Positions 45,136 to 56,015 of a stretch of DNA of 62,000 nucleotides are shown piece after piece. The translations under genes were made by a program, and so were the position numbers. The notes beneath the pieces are model-generated. The model saw nothing but the letters and a program-made list of their open reading frames with translations. It ran no database searches and was not told the DNA's origin. Numbering within the stretch: position 1 is the first letter of the stretch; every line of letters starts with the position of its first letter. Source of the stretch: Lingula anatina (lineage: Eukaryota; Brachiopoda; Lingulata; Lingulida; Lingulidae); NCBI RefSeq assembly GCF_001039355.2, contig NW_019775596.1, positions 1 through 62,000 of the forward strand. The letters run 5' to 3'.

Positions 45136-48100
45136 TAGGTGCACATTTTATCGAGAAAGAATATTTCGAAACAAAAGGCTAGCTTAGATTTAGGCTTCAT
45201 TACGAAGCTTTTCAAGTTAGGTGACTTGCTACATGCGTGAAGTTGATGTGAAAATTATAGACATTATTGTGGTTTTTAATCCTCAAGGTTATTGATGGGA
45301 TTTAACTGATTTTTTTAAAAATTCTTTATCTAAAAACATCCATGAGCAGTTCAAGTTTCAGCCGAATATAAAGCTGTGTACTATTATACATTTGACATAC
45401 CTCTTCATAGTTTCAGTTATCAAATGAATAAAATGAATATATTTTGTGGAAAGTAGGAGGATCTTTTTAATTTTGTAATTTACCATTCGAAAATCACTTT
45501 CTAGGTTAGCTTTGTTGAAAATATGTTATATAGTGTATTTGAAATGGCCTGATTCAATCAAAATACAAAGAACACTTTTTTCAGTCCTGTTAGTCGTAAG
45601 CACCTAAAGCGACGCTCTAATTTTTACTTTTTTTTTCATTTCATTTAGTGTCAGCAACGTAAAATTCAATTCAGTAAAATCAACCGTTTTACTCCAGAAA
45701 CAAGAAAAAGTATTTAGATCAGAACTTTTCTGAATCAGCAATTAAACGATTTTTGACTTGTTTTCTGTAAATACAGTTCATATTGCGCCTCGAGCGGTAT
45801 AACTGTAATTATACATTCGTTTATTTGTTTAAATTCATTTTGAAGTCTTAAAAAAAAACAACCACCTCAGTCAAATTGGATCCATTCAAAGTCAATGCTA
45901 ATTAAAGTCAACTGTGTGCCTCCTTGTAGAAATACTAATCAGCTCTTGACTTGCGCTACTTAACCATTTATATAAAACACGGATAACCTATCAGGAAGTA
46001 AGTCGATTCACGAAGTGCCGTCGAAATTACTTAGAGATGTCCACACGCGGAGTTTTTACGACTCTTAAGTTGTGCAATCATGTAAAAATCACATCATACC
46101 GACATGATTGATCAATACCCGTTTCTCCCACATAGACCATTTTAAAACTTCTTCGTCTGTAATATCTACATTGGTTTGATAAATATGAAAACTGATACGT
46201 GAACTAACATTGAGCAACTGATCATTCTTATTCTAATTGATGACAAATAACATTTAGTTATCAGAGGCAGATCCCGGATTATTTGAAGGAGGGTTCGCGG
46301 ATGGGAAGTCGACCCCCACTTGCGTGGGGTTCAGGGTGGGATTTTTTTTTTTTTTTTTTTTTTAGAAATCGATCCCCCCTCCCCCAAATTCACCACTGCT
46401 TATATACATTGGTTCTTTCACATGACTAAGGATGAAATCCACGCGACAGTACCGGTAATTTCCCAAGAGTTATGGCGAGTTTCCGCGTTCTTTGATTTGA
46501 CCTATTCCCCCGGTAAGGATAATTGCATATGACAGAATTTCGCTGAGTGCGTCAATTTGAGTGCTAACGCCGATCTTAAGTATAATTCCTGTTGAAGTGT
46601 GCCTTCACGGGTTTTGGTTTTAAAATTGTTAATGAGTTTGAAATAAAGGTTATTAGCACCGCAAAGGGAAACATATTAGTGCAATTATTGTAGTGTTAAT
46701 TGTATATTGAAGAGAAAAACAAGTAGGTTGACGTACAGGCTTTTATTGGATTCACCTAAGATAAGAAATGAGTATATTTATAAGAGATTGGGATTGATAA
46801 CTTAGGGGGAGATTGGGAGAGACGGAGCACGGAGGAGACGTGATTTTGGAGAGCTAAGGCTTGGAGACTTAACTTAAAATATGAAGTCGACGAATTAATA
46901 GTTTAACTGGTCATTTTGTGAACTTGGGTTTTCTTTTCATAAATCTGACACGAACAGTGGGATCTTCAGATTGCGTTATCTGCTAAATAAGTCGAACACG
47001 TAATGTCTTATTTCGAGCCCACGCTTGAATTAAGCATACTTAATTTACATAAGTCTAGGACATTTATTCCGTACGTATAAAAAGGTTCATAACATATTTG
47101 ACGACCTCGCCAGGACATGTACTGGACGCACTAACCGATGGATGTTTTCACTCAAAAATCGCTCACTTACGCGCACTTACACAAGTAAACCTTGGTCTAA
47201 AACTCCACCACGTAAGTGCGTGCGACAGAAACCAAGTCAACCGCAAGGCTAAGTTAACGTAACGCCGCTATATTCAACAACTGACCCCGAGTCATTACAT
47301 GAAGTGGCTTTTACACATGTTTTACTTATCATTACAATCTTACACAGATTTAGTGACCCAAGTTTGCGCGCCGGTTGCGCGCCAAACTACATTACTTAAA
47401 AATACGTCCTTAACTCGTCGGGATCACCTTTTGAACTCGGGTCGATCTCGACATACCATTATTTCACCTAACAAAGTTTATTAAGCCAGACATTATATCC
47501 ACATGTAGATTAGTGCGAAGGATGCAAAGCGCACGCTGAGTAGTACACACGTACTCTGTGGTTCTTTGACAGGCGACAACAAGGAAGTTAAATAAGTAGC
47601 TGTTGTCGGTTTACCCCCCAAGATGTTACAGCAAATATTTAAAGGTTGTGCTTTTAATAAAAAAATTAATATCGCATAACAATATAAAACATCCTTAAAT
47701 CAAAAATAAATTTGCATGAAAATTTGAAACAACATTGAATGAAAAAAATTAATATTGCATGAAAATAAGAAACAGCATTGGCATGAAACCCAACTGCGGA
47801 AAATGAGTTAAAATTGGTATGCGCGTCATCGTCTGTGGAGAATTGAATTTAGACGGATTGTTTTAAATTTGGTAACAAATGACATGGACTGAAGTTAAGA
47901 CGCGACAAAAGGCCCACGTGCACTGGTGCAGACGCGTTTGTGCGAATGTGCATGCTCAAACGCATGAAGATGATTCCTGCGAACTGCTTGGAATTATCTG
48001 ATTTATGACAATGCAACTAAGTAGCGTGAAATAAATGAAGGAATGAAAGTTGGAAATTGTATGCCAGAAATGACACAACGGCATAATTAAGACAGCTAAG

Positions 48101-48144
48101 CTGGCAAACATACAGACACCAATCACTTATTCTCCCACATGCAG
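45136..48144. other. 3-kb stretch without a recognised gene
   Basis: Holds a poly-T run at about 46341-46363 inside a GC-skewed patch (46265-46400) that resembles a degraded MITE. Otherwise it is AT-rich with several CpG-containing patches (about 47000-47620). No protein similarity was recognised on either strand. Confidence 0.4.
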
Positions 48145-49402
48145 GGTACAGTGCCGCCGGAATCTCCCCTTACCAAATGGCCGTATGGTTTCCCAACCCT
48201 GCCCCACATGGTCGAACAATAGAGGCCGTATGATAATTACAGGGTAGGGGAATCCCCAAGCAATCCTTATCGGACACCCAAATTAGTCGGTTCAATTTTA
48301 AAAGCAAGTAATTTGGAAGCATGCGGGCATCATTAAGTAATTCATGCACACCTGGACTGGACCCCTTTACGACAAAATAGAAATTGTTCATGTGTGACAC
48401 CACCGCCTCCTCCTCCTTTCCCAAGCCTCTGTGCGACACCCTTACCGTTGAGGTCTACATGCACAACTTTACCGCCACTGGTCACGTACACAGTTCCTAC
48501 TTTGTGTCCTACAGAATCAAGGAATCCGTCTTTCGGCCGGCCACCCCTCGCCTTGCAATTGTCAAATAAATAAATATTCGAAATTCGACAACGGGCCAGT
48601 TCCCCAGGCAACTTTTGCGTTCAGTTGATGGGAAGGTTGTTTACGATTGATGAACGAATACGAAAGGACAGAAATGTTACGGGTGTAGATGGGCGAGATC
48701 CTATATGCAAATATAGACTGAACTATATTAAAGATATGGCTAACAAAATGTTTATCACTGAAACAACTGACAAGTCTTTTTGGAAAAAATGCATTTCGTC
48801 TATGAACAAAGCTAATAGAAATATAAGGACATACTATAAAAATAAATTTCAATCTTGTTAATAATATGTATATAGTAAAGACAGTTTGAAGCATAATAAA
48901 TATTACATGTACAAGTACGAGTAGTGTTTTATTTGATCTTTAATAAATTCATAAATTCATTTATTAAACTCTATGTAAATTCAATCAATTCATAGCTACA
49001 ATGTACACGAAAATTGTTGTCATCACCGAATCCTTTTGGTAAAGCGACTTTTAAAAATCACTGTTGGCAAGTTCTTATACTTAAAATCTCCGTATCAGAG
49101 TAGAGTGATCAAAGTAGAGTGAAGCCACCGCGCATTAAAGGTCAATTAACGCTTGGACGAACACTTAATTGCGACCACGCTCACCTTCGATCTTTATCTC
49201 AGCGAGCTAGGGTTAGGCTCTTTTGTTAGCAGAAATTTTGTCACGATAATTGCCCGACGGGCAGGGTATGGAACTATTGTTAACAGAAACCAAACAGCGT
49301 ATGGATGACAATGTTATTTCCATAGTTACCGAGCCAGGCCGTCCGTACAACCCGCAGCAACCCGGAGGGTAAGTAAGGGGAGATTCCGGCGGCACTGTAC
49401 CA
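48145..49402. mobile_element. 1.26-kb TIR element
   Basis: GGTACAGTGCCGCCGGAATC, continuing CTCCCCTTAC, at 48145-48173 is inverted at about 49374-49402. No transposase is evident. The interior holds two modest ORFs: about 48342-48611 on the minus strand (Gly/Lys-rich) and 48625-48861 on the plus strand (78 codons, ends KNKFQSC). I recognise neither. The class of element is not assignable. Confidence 0.6.
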
Positions 49403-49733
49403 GCGAAAAACAGATACCTCTTAGGGGCCTTTCAGAATAGAAGATCCGCGTATTAACTGGTCCAGGGCTCAAATATGGCGGACCCTACATGAAAGGAAGA
49501 CCGCTTAATCCTGTAATGGATTTGAAAGATATTATGACAATTTTGATGACTAATTTTCAGTGCATAGCCACGCCCGCGTATTTGGCGAGCTTAACAAAAT
49601 CATGCTCATGCCACTCCCTCGTATTTTATTACCTCATGGCGGCTATTTCCCGATTTATTTGATTTAATTATATTGTAATGTAAAACTTTTCTGAACCCCC
49701 CCAAATTTGCTTCTTTTCAGTATTGTAATTTTA
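49403..49733. other. Spacer between two TIR elements
   Basis: I see no gene. At about 49465-49490 a GGGCTCAAATATGGCGGACC stretch recalls the palindromic MITE family at 28536 and 61247, as a possible eroded relative. Confidence 0.35.
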
Positions 49734-49851
49734 AGCCTCGGTCACAACCGGCCGCACGGGCTATAACGGTCTGCTTGCGTCCAAATTTTGCGCAGAATCT
49801 CACGTGCAGCGCAAGGCCTTCTTGTGAAATTTGGAGTTCGCAGACAGCCCG

Positions 49852-50091
49852 TAAGGGCCCCTTTACACTGGATGGCCTCCTTTCTGCGTCCAGCAATACG
49901 GACCCATTTGAGAGTTAAAAAATTATAATTCTTTACGTGCCGACAACTGGCCGATCATTGAGCATTCATTCTGATACAAAATCAATGCTCGTGTCTCCTT
50001 ATTTAGACCACAGCGATGCCAAATTTCATGGCGATGCCAAATGCAGAAAGGACGCAGAAAGGACGCCGTCCAGTGTAAAGGGGGTATAAGC
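49852..50091. mobile_element. MITE nested in the 49.7-kb element (TAA target duplication)
   Basis: The ends GGGCCCCTTTACACTGGATG and (inverse) CCCCCTTTACACTGGACGGC form TIRs of about 35 bp that run on into CTTTCTGCGTCC. TAA lies on both sides. The related element near 26050 has the same flanking words joined directly with a single TAA, i.e. the empty site. A TAA or TTA duplication and GGGSCC ends fit PIF/Harbinger-type MITEs. Confidence 0.75.
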
Positions 50092-50465
50092 ACGTATGGA
50101 GGATGTTGGACATGTCCAAAAGATCCTACGAATAATCTGCGAACAGCGAGGCCGCAAACGTAACTTGCTCCACTCGCAAGGAGTTTGCGAGAAGCACGCA
50201 AGTGAGTCGTGCGTGGTACAAGACGCACGTTGTAAACAATGAAGGAACAAGTGCCTTTTGCGTGTTGAGTACAACGCACGCCCCCACAGCTAACGAAAAA
50301 AGTCGAAAGCACGGCGGAAGTGCGTCGCCCCCCTACACGCCAGAAGTATAAAAGGCATGCTTACGATGCACGCTCGTGTCTCGACAAATAACGTCGCTTG
50401 TGCCAAATAACGTCGCTTGTACAACATTTCCAAAATTTTTTAATTTGCTCAATTCAGCTTCTAAT

Positions 50466-50843
50466 ATGCCTGCAAAAGGCAAGGGAAAGAAGCTAAGAGA
50501 GCAGAAAAGAAGGGAGGAGGAAAAAGAAAGAAGGGGAGAACAGGAGGCAAAACTGACGTACGCGGTCAGAACGTCATTACAAGCGTGTGAGGCAAGTGTG
50601 AAGCAAAAGGAAATTACTTACGCCGTGAGTAGCATTCTCTTCATAAATGTTGAGTGCGTGCCACGTACGCAGGTAGCAAGTCAAACTCAAGAAATGAGTA
50701 AATCGTACCTTGCAATTAGCGCCCCTGCTTCTCACGTGGACCCCGCGACTCGCAAGGCAGACTTGCGCCTTTCCATTTCAAACTTCCTCTATCTCTACGA
50801 ACTCCACGGCCTCCACTGCACCCAAAATTCGCAGGGGCCGTAA
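50466..50843 (+). CDS. Small Lys/Glu-rich ORF inside the 49.7-kb element
   Basis: An ATG at 50466 opens a basic-acidic start (PAKGKGKKLREQKRREEEKE) followed by an uncharacterised stretch to a stop at 50843; the frame is open further upstream. It sits wholly in the TIR element and may be a remnant ORF of it or chance. There is no domain that I recognise. Confidence 0.25.
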   Translation: MPAKGKGKKLREQKRREEEKERRGEQEAKLTYAVRTSLQACEASVKQKEITYAVSSILFINVECVPRTQVASQTQEMSKSYLAISAPASHVDPATRKADLRLSISNFLYLYELHGLHCTQNSQGP

Positions 50844-50881
50844 GATCCTAAAATTCGTGCGTCCGGTTGTGGCCGAGGCTT

Positions 50882-52710
50882 CATACGTTGAGGTACGTAT
50901 ATAGTACTTGTACGATCATGTCATACTGTATAGTTGTACTGTATTGTATAGTCAACGTTTCCATGCAAATGAGTATGGAATGCAGCACTAAATTATGTTA
51001 ATTATGTCATATCAACATCAGGTACGTCCACTCATGCAAAATATTGCAGGGATTCATAACATAACTACTTTTACAGGCAAACGATTCTCGATATCATATA
51101 CTTTGTATATTTTATCGGTTCAATAAATTATTGTTATTAGTATAACATGCCTAAAGGCCATGCCTCCACATATAGCTCTTTAGAAAAGATTTCATTTATT
51201 TTACATCATTAAACAAATTATTTAAATAAATGGACTGCTGGCACCAACTTAACCATGTTGATCGTAACCTGTCTCTTTTCCAAGCAAAGCCGCTCAGTAA
51301 ATTTGATCTTAAACAAAAATATGGTTTGGTACTTATGGGCGTAAACACTTTTAATTTCGATTTTTTAATTAAAATTGCCAAAATTGCACAAAAAAAAAAG
51401 ATTACGATCCTGCAGATTTTCTGAAGCAACCCACCTTTTTACCAAACAAAACAGAAATACGATTTGTCATTGAAATATTAAGCAAACATCACCAAAATAA
51501 TTGTGCAAAAAAAAATAAATAAATAAATAAATACCGTAACTGTAAACTAGCAACCTGCCTCTTTACCAAACAAAGCCACTTAGTAAATTTAAAATAAAAC
51601 AAAAATACGGTTTGGCACTTATGGGGCAATCGTCATGTTTCGGACAGCGACGGCGACAGCCACAGGAACGGTGACGACTGGGACAGACAGACAAAATATA
51701 CACAGACACAGTGTCTAATCATAACAATATAACTAAGTGGAAGAAAATGAAAAAGCTTTAGAAAAAAAAAACATTTATTTTTTTGACAAATTGTCGTATC
51801 TTTTAATCTGTATAATGGCTTGGCTTTTTGACAATAATTTTATATCGGGTAAACATTAATTTATTAATTACAAAAGCATTTACAAAATGCAAATACGCCA
51901 AAAAAAAAAAAACTTCTTAATATCATGCTATCAGCTTAGATATAAAATAAGTGTAGGAGGGAAAGGAAGAGAATTGGATGCCAATTTTCTACAGCAATAT
52001 ACTAAAACTAAATGAAAAAATATGAAAAACTCTTATGTAAACATTAATTTATCAAATACAAAATCATATACAAAATATAACTATATCAAAAAAGTTTTCT
52101 TAATATTATGAAGTTTCCAGGGATATACTGTATAGGCGAGATTCTTCCTGACATCAGTAAAACAAATACACATATCAGTCAATTATCACAACAGGTGATA
52201 TTAAAAGTATAATGAATAAATACATGTATATTTATATATATATATATTCATATATGTAACCACATTGCTTTTTCCAACTCTTTTTCTACCCCCCTCTCCT
52301 TATCTTTATATATATATATATATATATATATGGAATGACTAGAAGAAGCTATGCATGTTAATTCTCATCAAGTTTTAAAATGAAAAAAATATGATGAGGT
52401 AAAATGCACTTTCCTTTTAATGCCTATTAAAGATTGTTGTGTACACACGCAAACATACGCACGCATCATTCTATCAATTCTATCAATTGAGTATATCATT
52501 AAACTCATCAAAATCCTTGTTACTGTGTGTTTGACTTGTCATTTCGCACTTTTTCCGTTTAAATATGTAACCCCTTAAAAGCCATTACTACTGCATATTT
52601 AGAACAGTGTTTTACAATTATTTGTCACTGTACGTCTCTCTCTCTCTCTCTCTCTCTCTCTGCTGATCCTAATTGATCTAGTCTACCATTGATTTAGGAT
52701 GACCCCCCTA
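50882..52710. other. AT-rich non-coding stretch with degenerate direct repeats
   Basis: Two repeat pairs are visible. CAAAGCC-(G/A)CT(C/T)AGTAAATTT with CAAAAATA(T/C)GGTTTGG occurs at about 51287-51335 and 51577-51620, with a weaker third at about 51430. GTAAACATTAATTTAT plus CTTCTTAATATnATG occurs at about 51850-51930 and 52037-52110. Microsatellites (AT)n at 52306-52331 and (CT)n at 52636-52661 follow. Confidence 0.5.
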
Positions 52711-54233
52711 CTACCCCCATGTGCGTTTTTTCTCACAAGCCACGGCAACCATTTCGTGGGATTCTCTGAAGTTGTACTCTCCGGCCCCGGGGCTTTTCCG
52801 AAAAACAGTCGTGTTGTACAGTACACGCTCGCACTGAAATCCTGGCGGGAGTTCCCTTTTCTTGTCGTTGTCGCACATGGCTATGTTTAGTTTTGTAGGC
52901 CACCTATGAGTACAGAAAAAAAGAGGGAAATGATTAAATTTACCAGTTATCAGAAGATTGGGGCAATTGGGGTGTTTATGCCACGAATGACGGAGCCCCT
53001 GGCGTATGGTTTACGTACGCCACGCAGCGTGATTTACACCTAATTAATGCCCCCAGACAATTCTTACTGCACATCACTTCAAAATATTCATACAGTTGGC
53101 AGTTAACGAAGACGTGACATCCTGGGATTTTTAATATTGAGATTATATATAAGTTGTGACTTTCGATAACCCCGTATGCTATATTTTCATCTCATATGCT
53201 TGGGAGAGGAGGCTCATTTCCCATAGTCTGAAACTCTGGATGTATGAAAGGGAGGAGCATTAAACCGGGATTACGACCTCTCGGAAAGCGAATTTTGACC
53301 AACCCTCACAGCAAAAAGGTAACAAATGATAAGGGTGCAATGTTTAACATTCATCATAATTAACAGTGGCGTATAAAATTGAATTTGACCAAAATATTGC
53401 CAAAACCCAAATTTTGAGAGGGCGAGTGTGGGCAAAAATTGTTTTTCCAAACAAACGCAAGTCCGGGGCTTAAAGGATATTGTAACCCTTTATTATCATC
53501 CAGATACCAAAAATGAGTTTTCACTCCATCTAATCATTCAATAATGCTTCTATCTTTGTTCTGATTTAAAACAATAGAAAACCCGCGAAAATATAAAATA
53601 TTGCCGTTTATATTTCTCGTTGCAATGTATAAGCATACATGTAGGCAACTCAAAGCTTTAATCGCCAGTTTAACACCTTTCTATTTTAAGGTGAGATAGC
53701 AACCGGTATGGGGCATAACTTCATCCCTGCACGAAATTTTATCACGAACATTGGTAGAGTTGATCAAGAATGTATAGGCTACAATCCCGTGCCGCCATTG
53801 TGCTTAAAATGTTTTTGTTATGGAGTTCTGAGCCCTAATTAAAGTTACAGACTCATTAAACAAAGGCATTATTTTACTTTATCAAAGTGAACTAAGACTT
53901 TTTCCTAAGAAAAAAATGAATAATGTAACAAACAAATAACTAAACCAATAATTAATTAATTAACAAATAGTTAATACATTCCCTAGAGATCATTACCTAC
54001 CTATTCTCATCTGTGTGCACACAATAATACCACGGACAGTCCGAGTGTCCACCTTTCAACTTTCTCTGGTCTTTCTCCGGACACCTTATAGAACCTGTTT
54101 GGCGTACGTGTCTCGACTGGCTGGCAAGTTTAGCGTGTTCTCCCGAGGCTGGGGCGGCGATGATTTTCCCAGCGAGGATAGCCAGTACTAAGACAACAAT
54201 TTTAACTTCTTGTCTCTGAAAACATGAAACCAT
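52711..54233 (-). CDS. IL-17-like cytokine, two exons
   Basis: Exon 1 is 54001-54233 and exon 2 is 52711-52903. The intron has AG|GTAGGT and a T-rich CTCATAG|G acceptor, and the phases (2+1) agree. The 141-residue product has a hydrophobic signal segment (KIVVLVLAILAG, about residues 11-22), a basic spacer, then the IL-17 core: CPWYYC (66-71), DENRWP (75-80) across the exon junction, AMC (86-88), FQC (100-102), VLYNTTVF with a glycosylation sequon (105-112), and VAVAC (130-134). The family pattern is CPW-x-D-x-N-R-x-P-x3-A-x-C, later V-x-V-x-C. IL-17s are secreted dimers that drive epithelial and mucosal defence; invertebrates have many. The start is uncertain because a good acceptor (GTTTTCAG) lies 17 nt inside the ORF, so an upstream first exon could supply the real ATG. 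Confidence 0.82.
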
Positions 54234-54379
54234 AAGTTATGATCTCGACGCGATGGATAATTCATTCTCAATTCAACATTGCATCTTCACTTGCGTCGAT
54301 AAAGTAAGTTTGAATGCAAAATTTCCACGCATATAATGAACCAAGCTGTTCAACAAATGTATGTAATCAGCATATATGT

Positions 54380-54429
54380 GTGTGCGTGCGTGTGCGTGCG
54401 TGTGTGTGCGTGTGTGTGTGTGTGTGTGT
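54380..54429 (+). repeat. (GT)n microsatellite with GC interruptions
   Basis: About 25 dinucleotides, just upstream of the IL-17-like gene. Alternating purine-pyrimidine sequence of this length can adopt Z-DNA. Confidence 0.85.
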
Positions 54430-54558
54430 TGCGCACTGTCTGCACATAAGTGATTACTCAAACGTGGTTCAAGGACGCAGTTACTTCCAGAAGAATAAGA
54501 CTGCTCTAAACTTTGAATACTGAATTCAAGGCCTCTGTAGATCAAGACTGTTCTCGCA

Positions 54559-54561
54559 AAA

Positions 54562-54596
<35 letters not shown>

Positions 54597-54599
54597 ATT
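54559..54599 (+). repeat. (AAAT)n microsatellite
   Basis: About ten tandem units. Confidence 0.9.
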
Positions 54600-55351
54600 T
54601 ATGAATGCTCTCATGAAAAATTGGCATCTGTGTTTTATTCGCCGTTCTGATTTCACCGTTCAAGCCAGGCTAACTCATCAGCAACTCAATAATCCACGGC
54701 AGAAAAATTCCGTGCCATTGAAAGTAGGTAACATTTGAAAATAGATATAGTTAATGAAAATGAGCCTCTGCCTACTAATTTAAATATAGTGATTTAAATT
54801 GATGAGTACAGGCGACTATACAGCCGTCATTTTATTTGATTGAGGGTTGACACAACGAACGAACGTAACAGAACTGTCGGAGACTTTCCCGTCATTGGAT
54901 ATCTACATTCTCGCTGTTCTTAAAGATGACATGAACCGCTGCAGCAGGGATAAATACTACAGTTAAAATGGAGCCTAAGAAATCAATTTTCTTTGAGTTA
55001 CAATCCTAATGGCCATCTGGTGGTCATGAATTAGACAGAGATTGTATCTTTGTTTTCAAAACTGGTTAGTTGTAAAAACTTTTTTGTAAATTATTTTCAT
55101 CGGTGCAGGACAGTCTCGCCGTCTCACTGCGACAGATATGCACGTGATTGTAAACTAAAATTAACGTATATTTTTTATTTATAACAACTTCATCATTGAA
55201 TAGCAACACAAACTGATTGCAAAAAAAAGGGGGGGGCACATCTCACCAATCTTCTCACTTCAGTCATTGCTAATTAAACTTGGGAATAAAAATTTTCATT
55301 CAATTTAAAAATAAAAATTTACTTATCGGTGGGCTTGAAAAAGCTCGATTA
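54600..55351. other. Non-coding stretch
   Basis: I see no gene, repeat array or element end here. Confidence 0.4.
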
Positions 55352-56015
55352 AGGCCCTATTTCACACAGACCACGAATAACACGAATCTCCAAGAATTGA
55401 CAAATTTCAGGATTCGTGAGGATTCGTGAGATTTTGTCAATTTTCTGGTCTAATTCCACACGCTCACGATTCAGTTACGATACAGGTGCGATAGTGGTAC
55501 GAATTTTCGTGGAATTCGTGAGGATTCGTGAGATTTTGCCAATTTCCTGGTCTAATTCGACACGTTCTACGATTCAGTTACGATACAGGTGCGATAGTGT
55601 TACGAATATTCGTGGAATTCGGCTGGAATAGCACGAATATTGACCAGAAATTCACTACGATTTTTTGGAATCGGGAGTTTGTGGCCAAGACTTTGAACAG
55701 CTCAAATTTTTTGCCACGAATTCCCGATTGATCAAGAATTGCAAGAACTGACTACGATTCAACCACGATTCAACCACGAGTCCTGAAATTTTCAATTCCT
55801 GGCGATTCGTGGGATTCGTGGTCTGTGTGAAATAGAGGCATAAACATTTTTGCCACCAATTCTTGTTGGTCAAGAAGTGCAAGAACTGACTACCGTACGA
55901 ATATATGCGAATCTGTTAAGAACTTCACGAACTGATTACGATTCAACCAGGAATCCTGAAATTTGTCAATTCCTGGCGATTCGTGGGATTCGTGGTCTGT
56001 GTGAAATAGGGGCCT
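55352..56015. mobile_element. 664-bp MITE with long TIRs and internal end copies
   Basis: The left end AGGCCCTATTTCACACAGAC with CACGAAT, and the right end inverse, give TIRs of about 62 bp with few mismatches. A further copy of the right end lies inside at 55775-55840, and the motif GATTCGTG recurs about a dozen times. TA or TTA may be the duplicated target, which would fit a PIF/Harbinger-like origin. There is no ORF of significance. Confidence 0.8.

Larger units (their letters stand above)
49734..50881. mobile_element. TIR element AAGCCTCGGTCACAACCGG, 1.15 kb
   Basis: Left end AAGCCTCGGTCACAACCGGC at 49734. The right end (to 50881) is CGTCCGGTTGTGGCCGAGGC-TT, its inverse with two changes. 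The interior is rich in ACTTGCG/CGCAAGT words like the truncated relative at 25725-26168. A smaller element is inserted at 49852-50091. A short ORF lies at its right side. No transposase domain is recognised. Confidence 0.7.

Noticed and set aside
52699-52890. Plus-strand ORF of 63 codons
   Set aside because: It is the antisense shadow of exon 2 of the IL-17-like gene.
54273-54656. Minus-strand ORF with His/Thr repeats
   Set aside because: It is produced by the (GT)n and (AAAT)n microsatellites.
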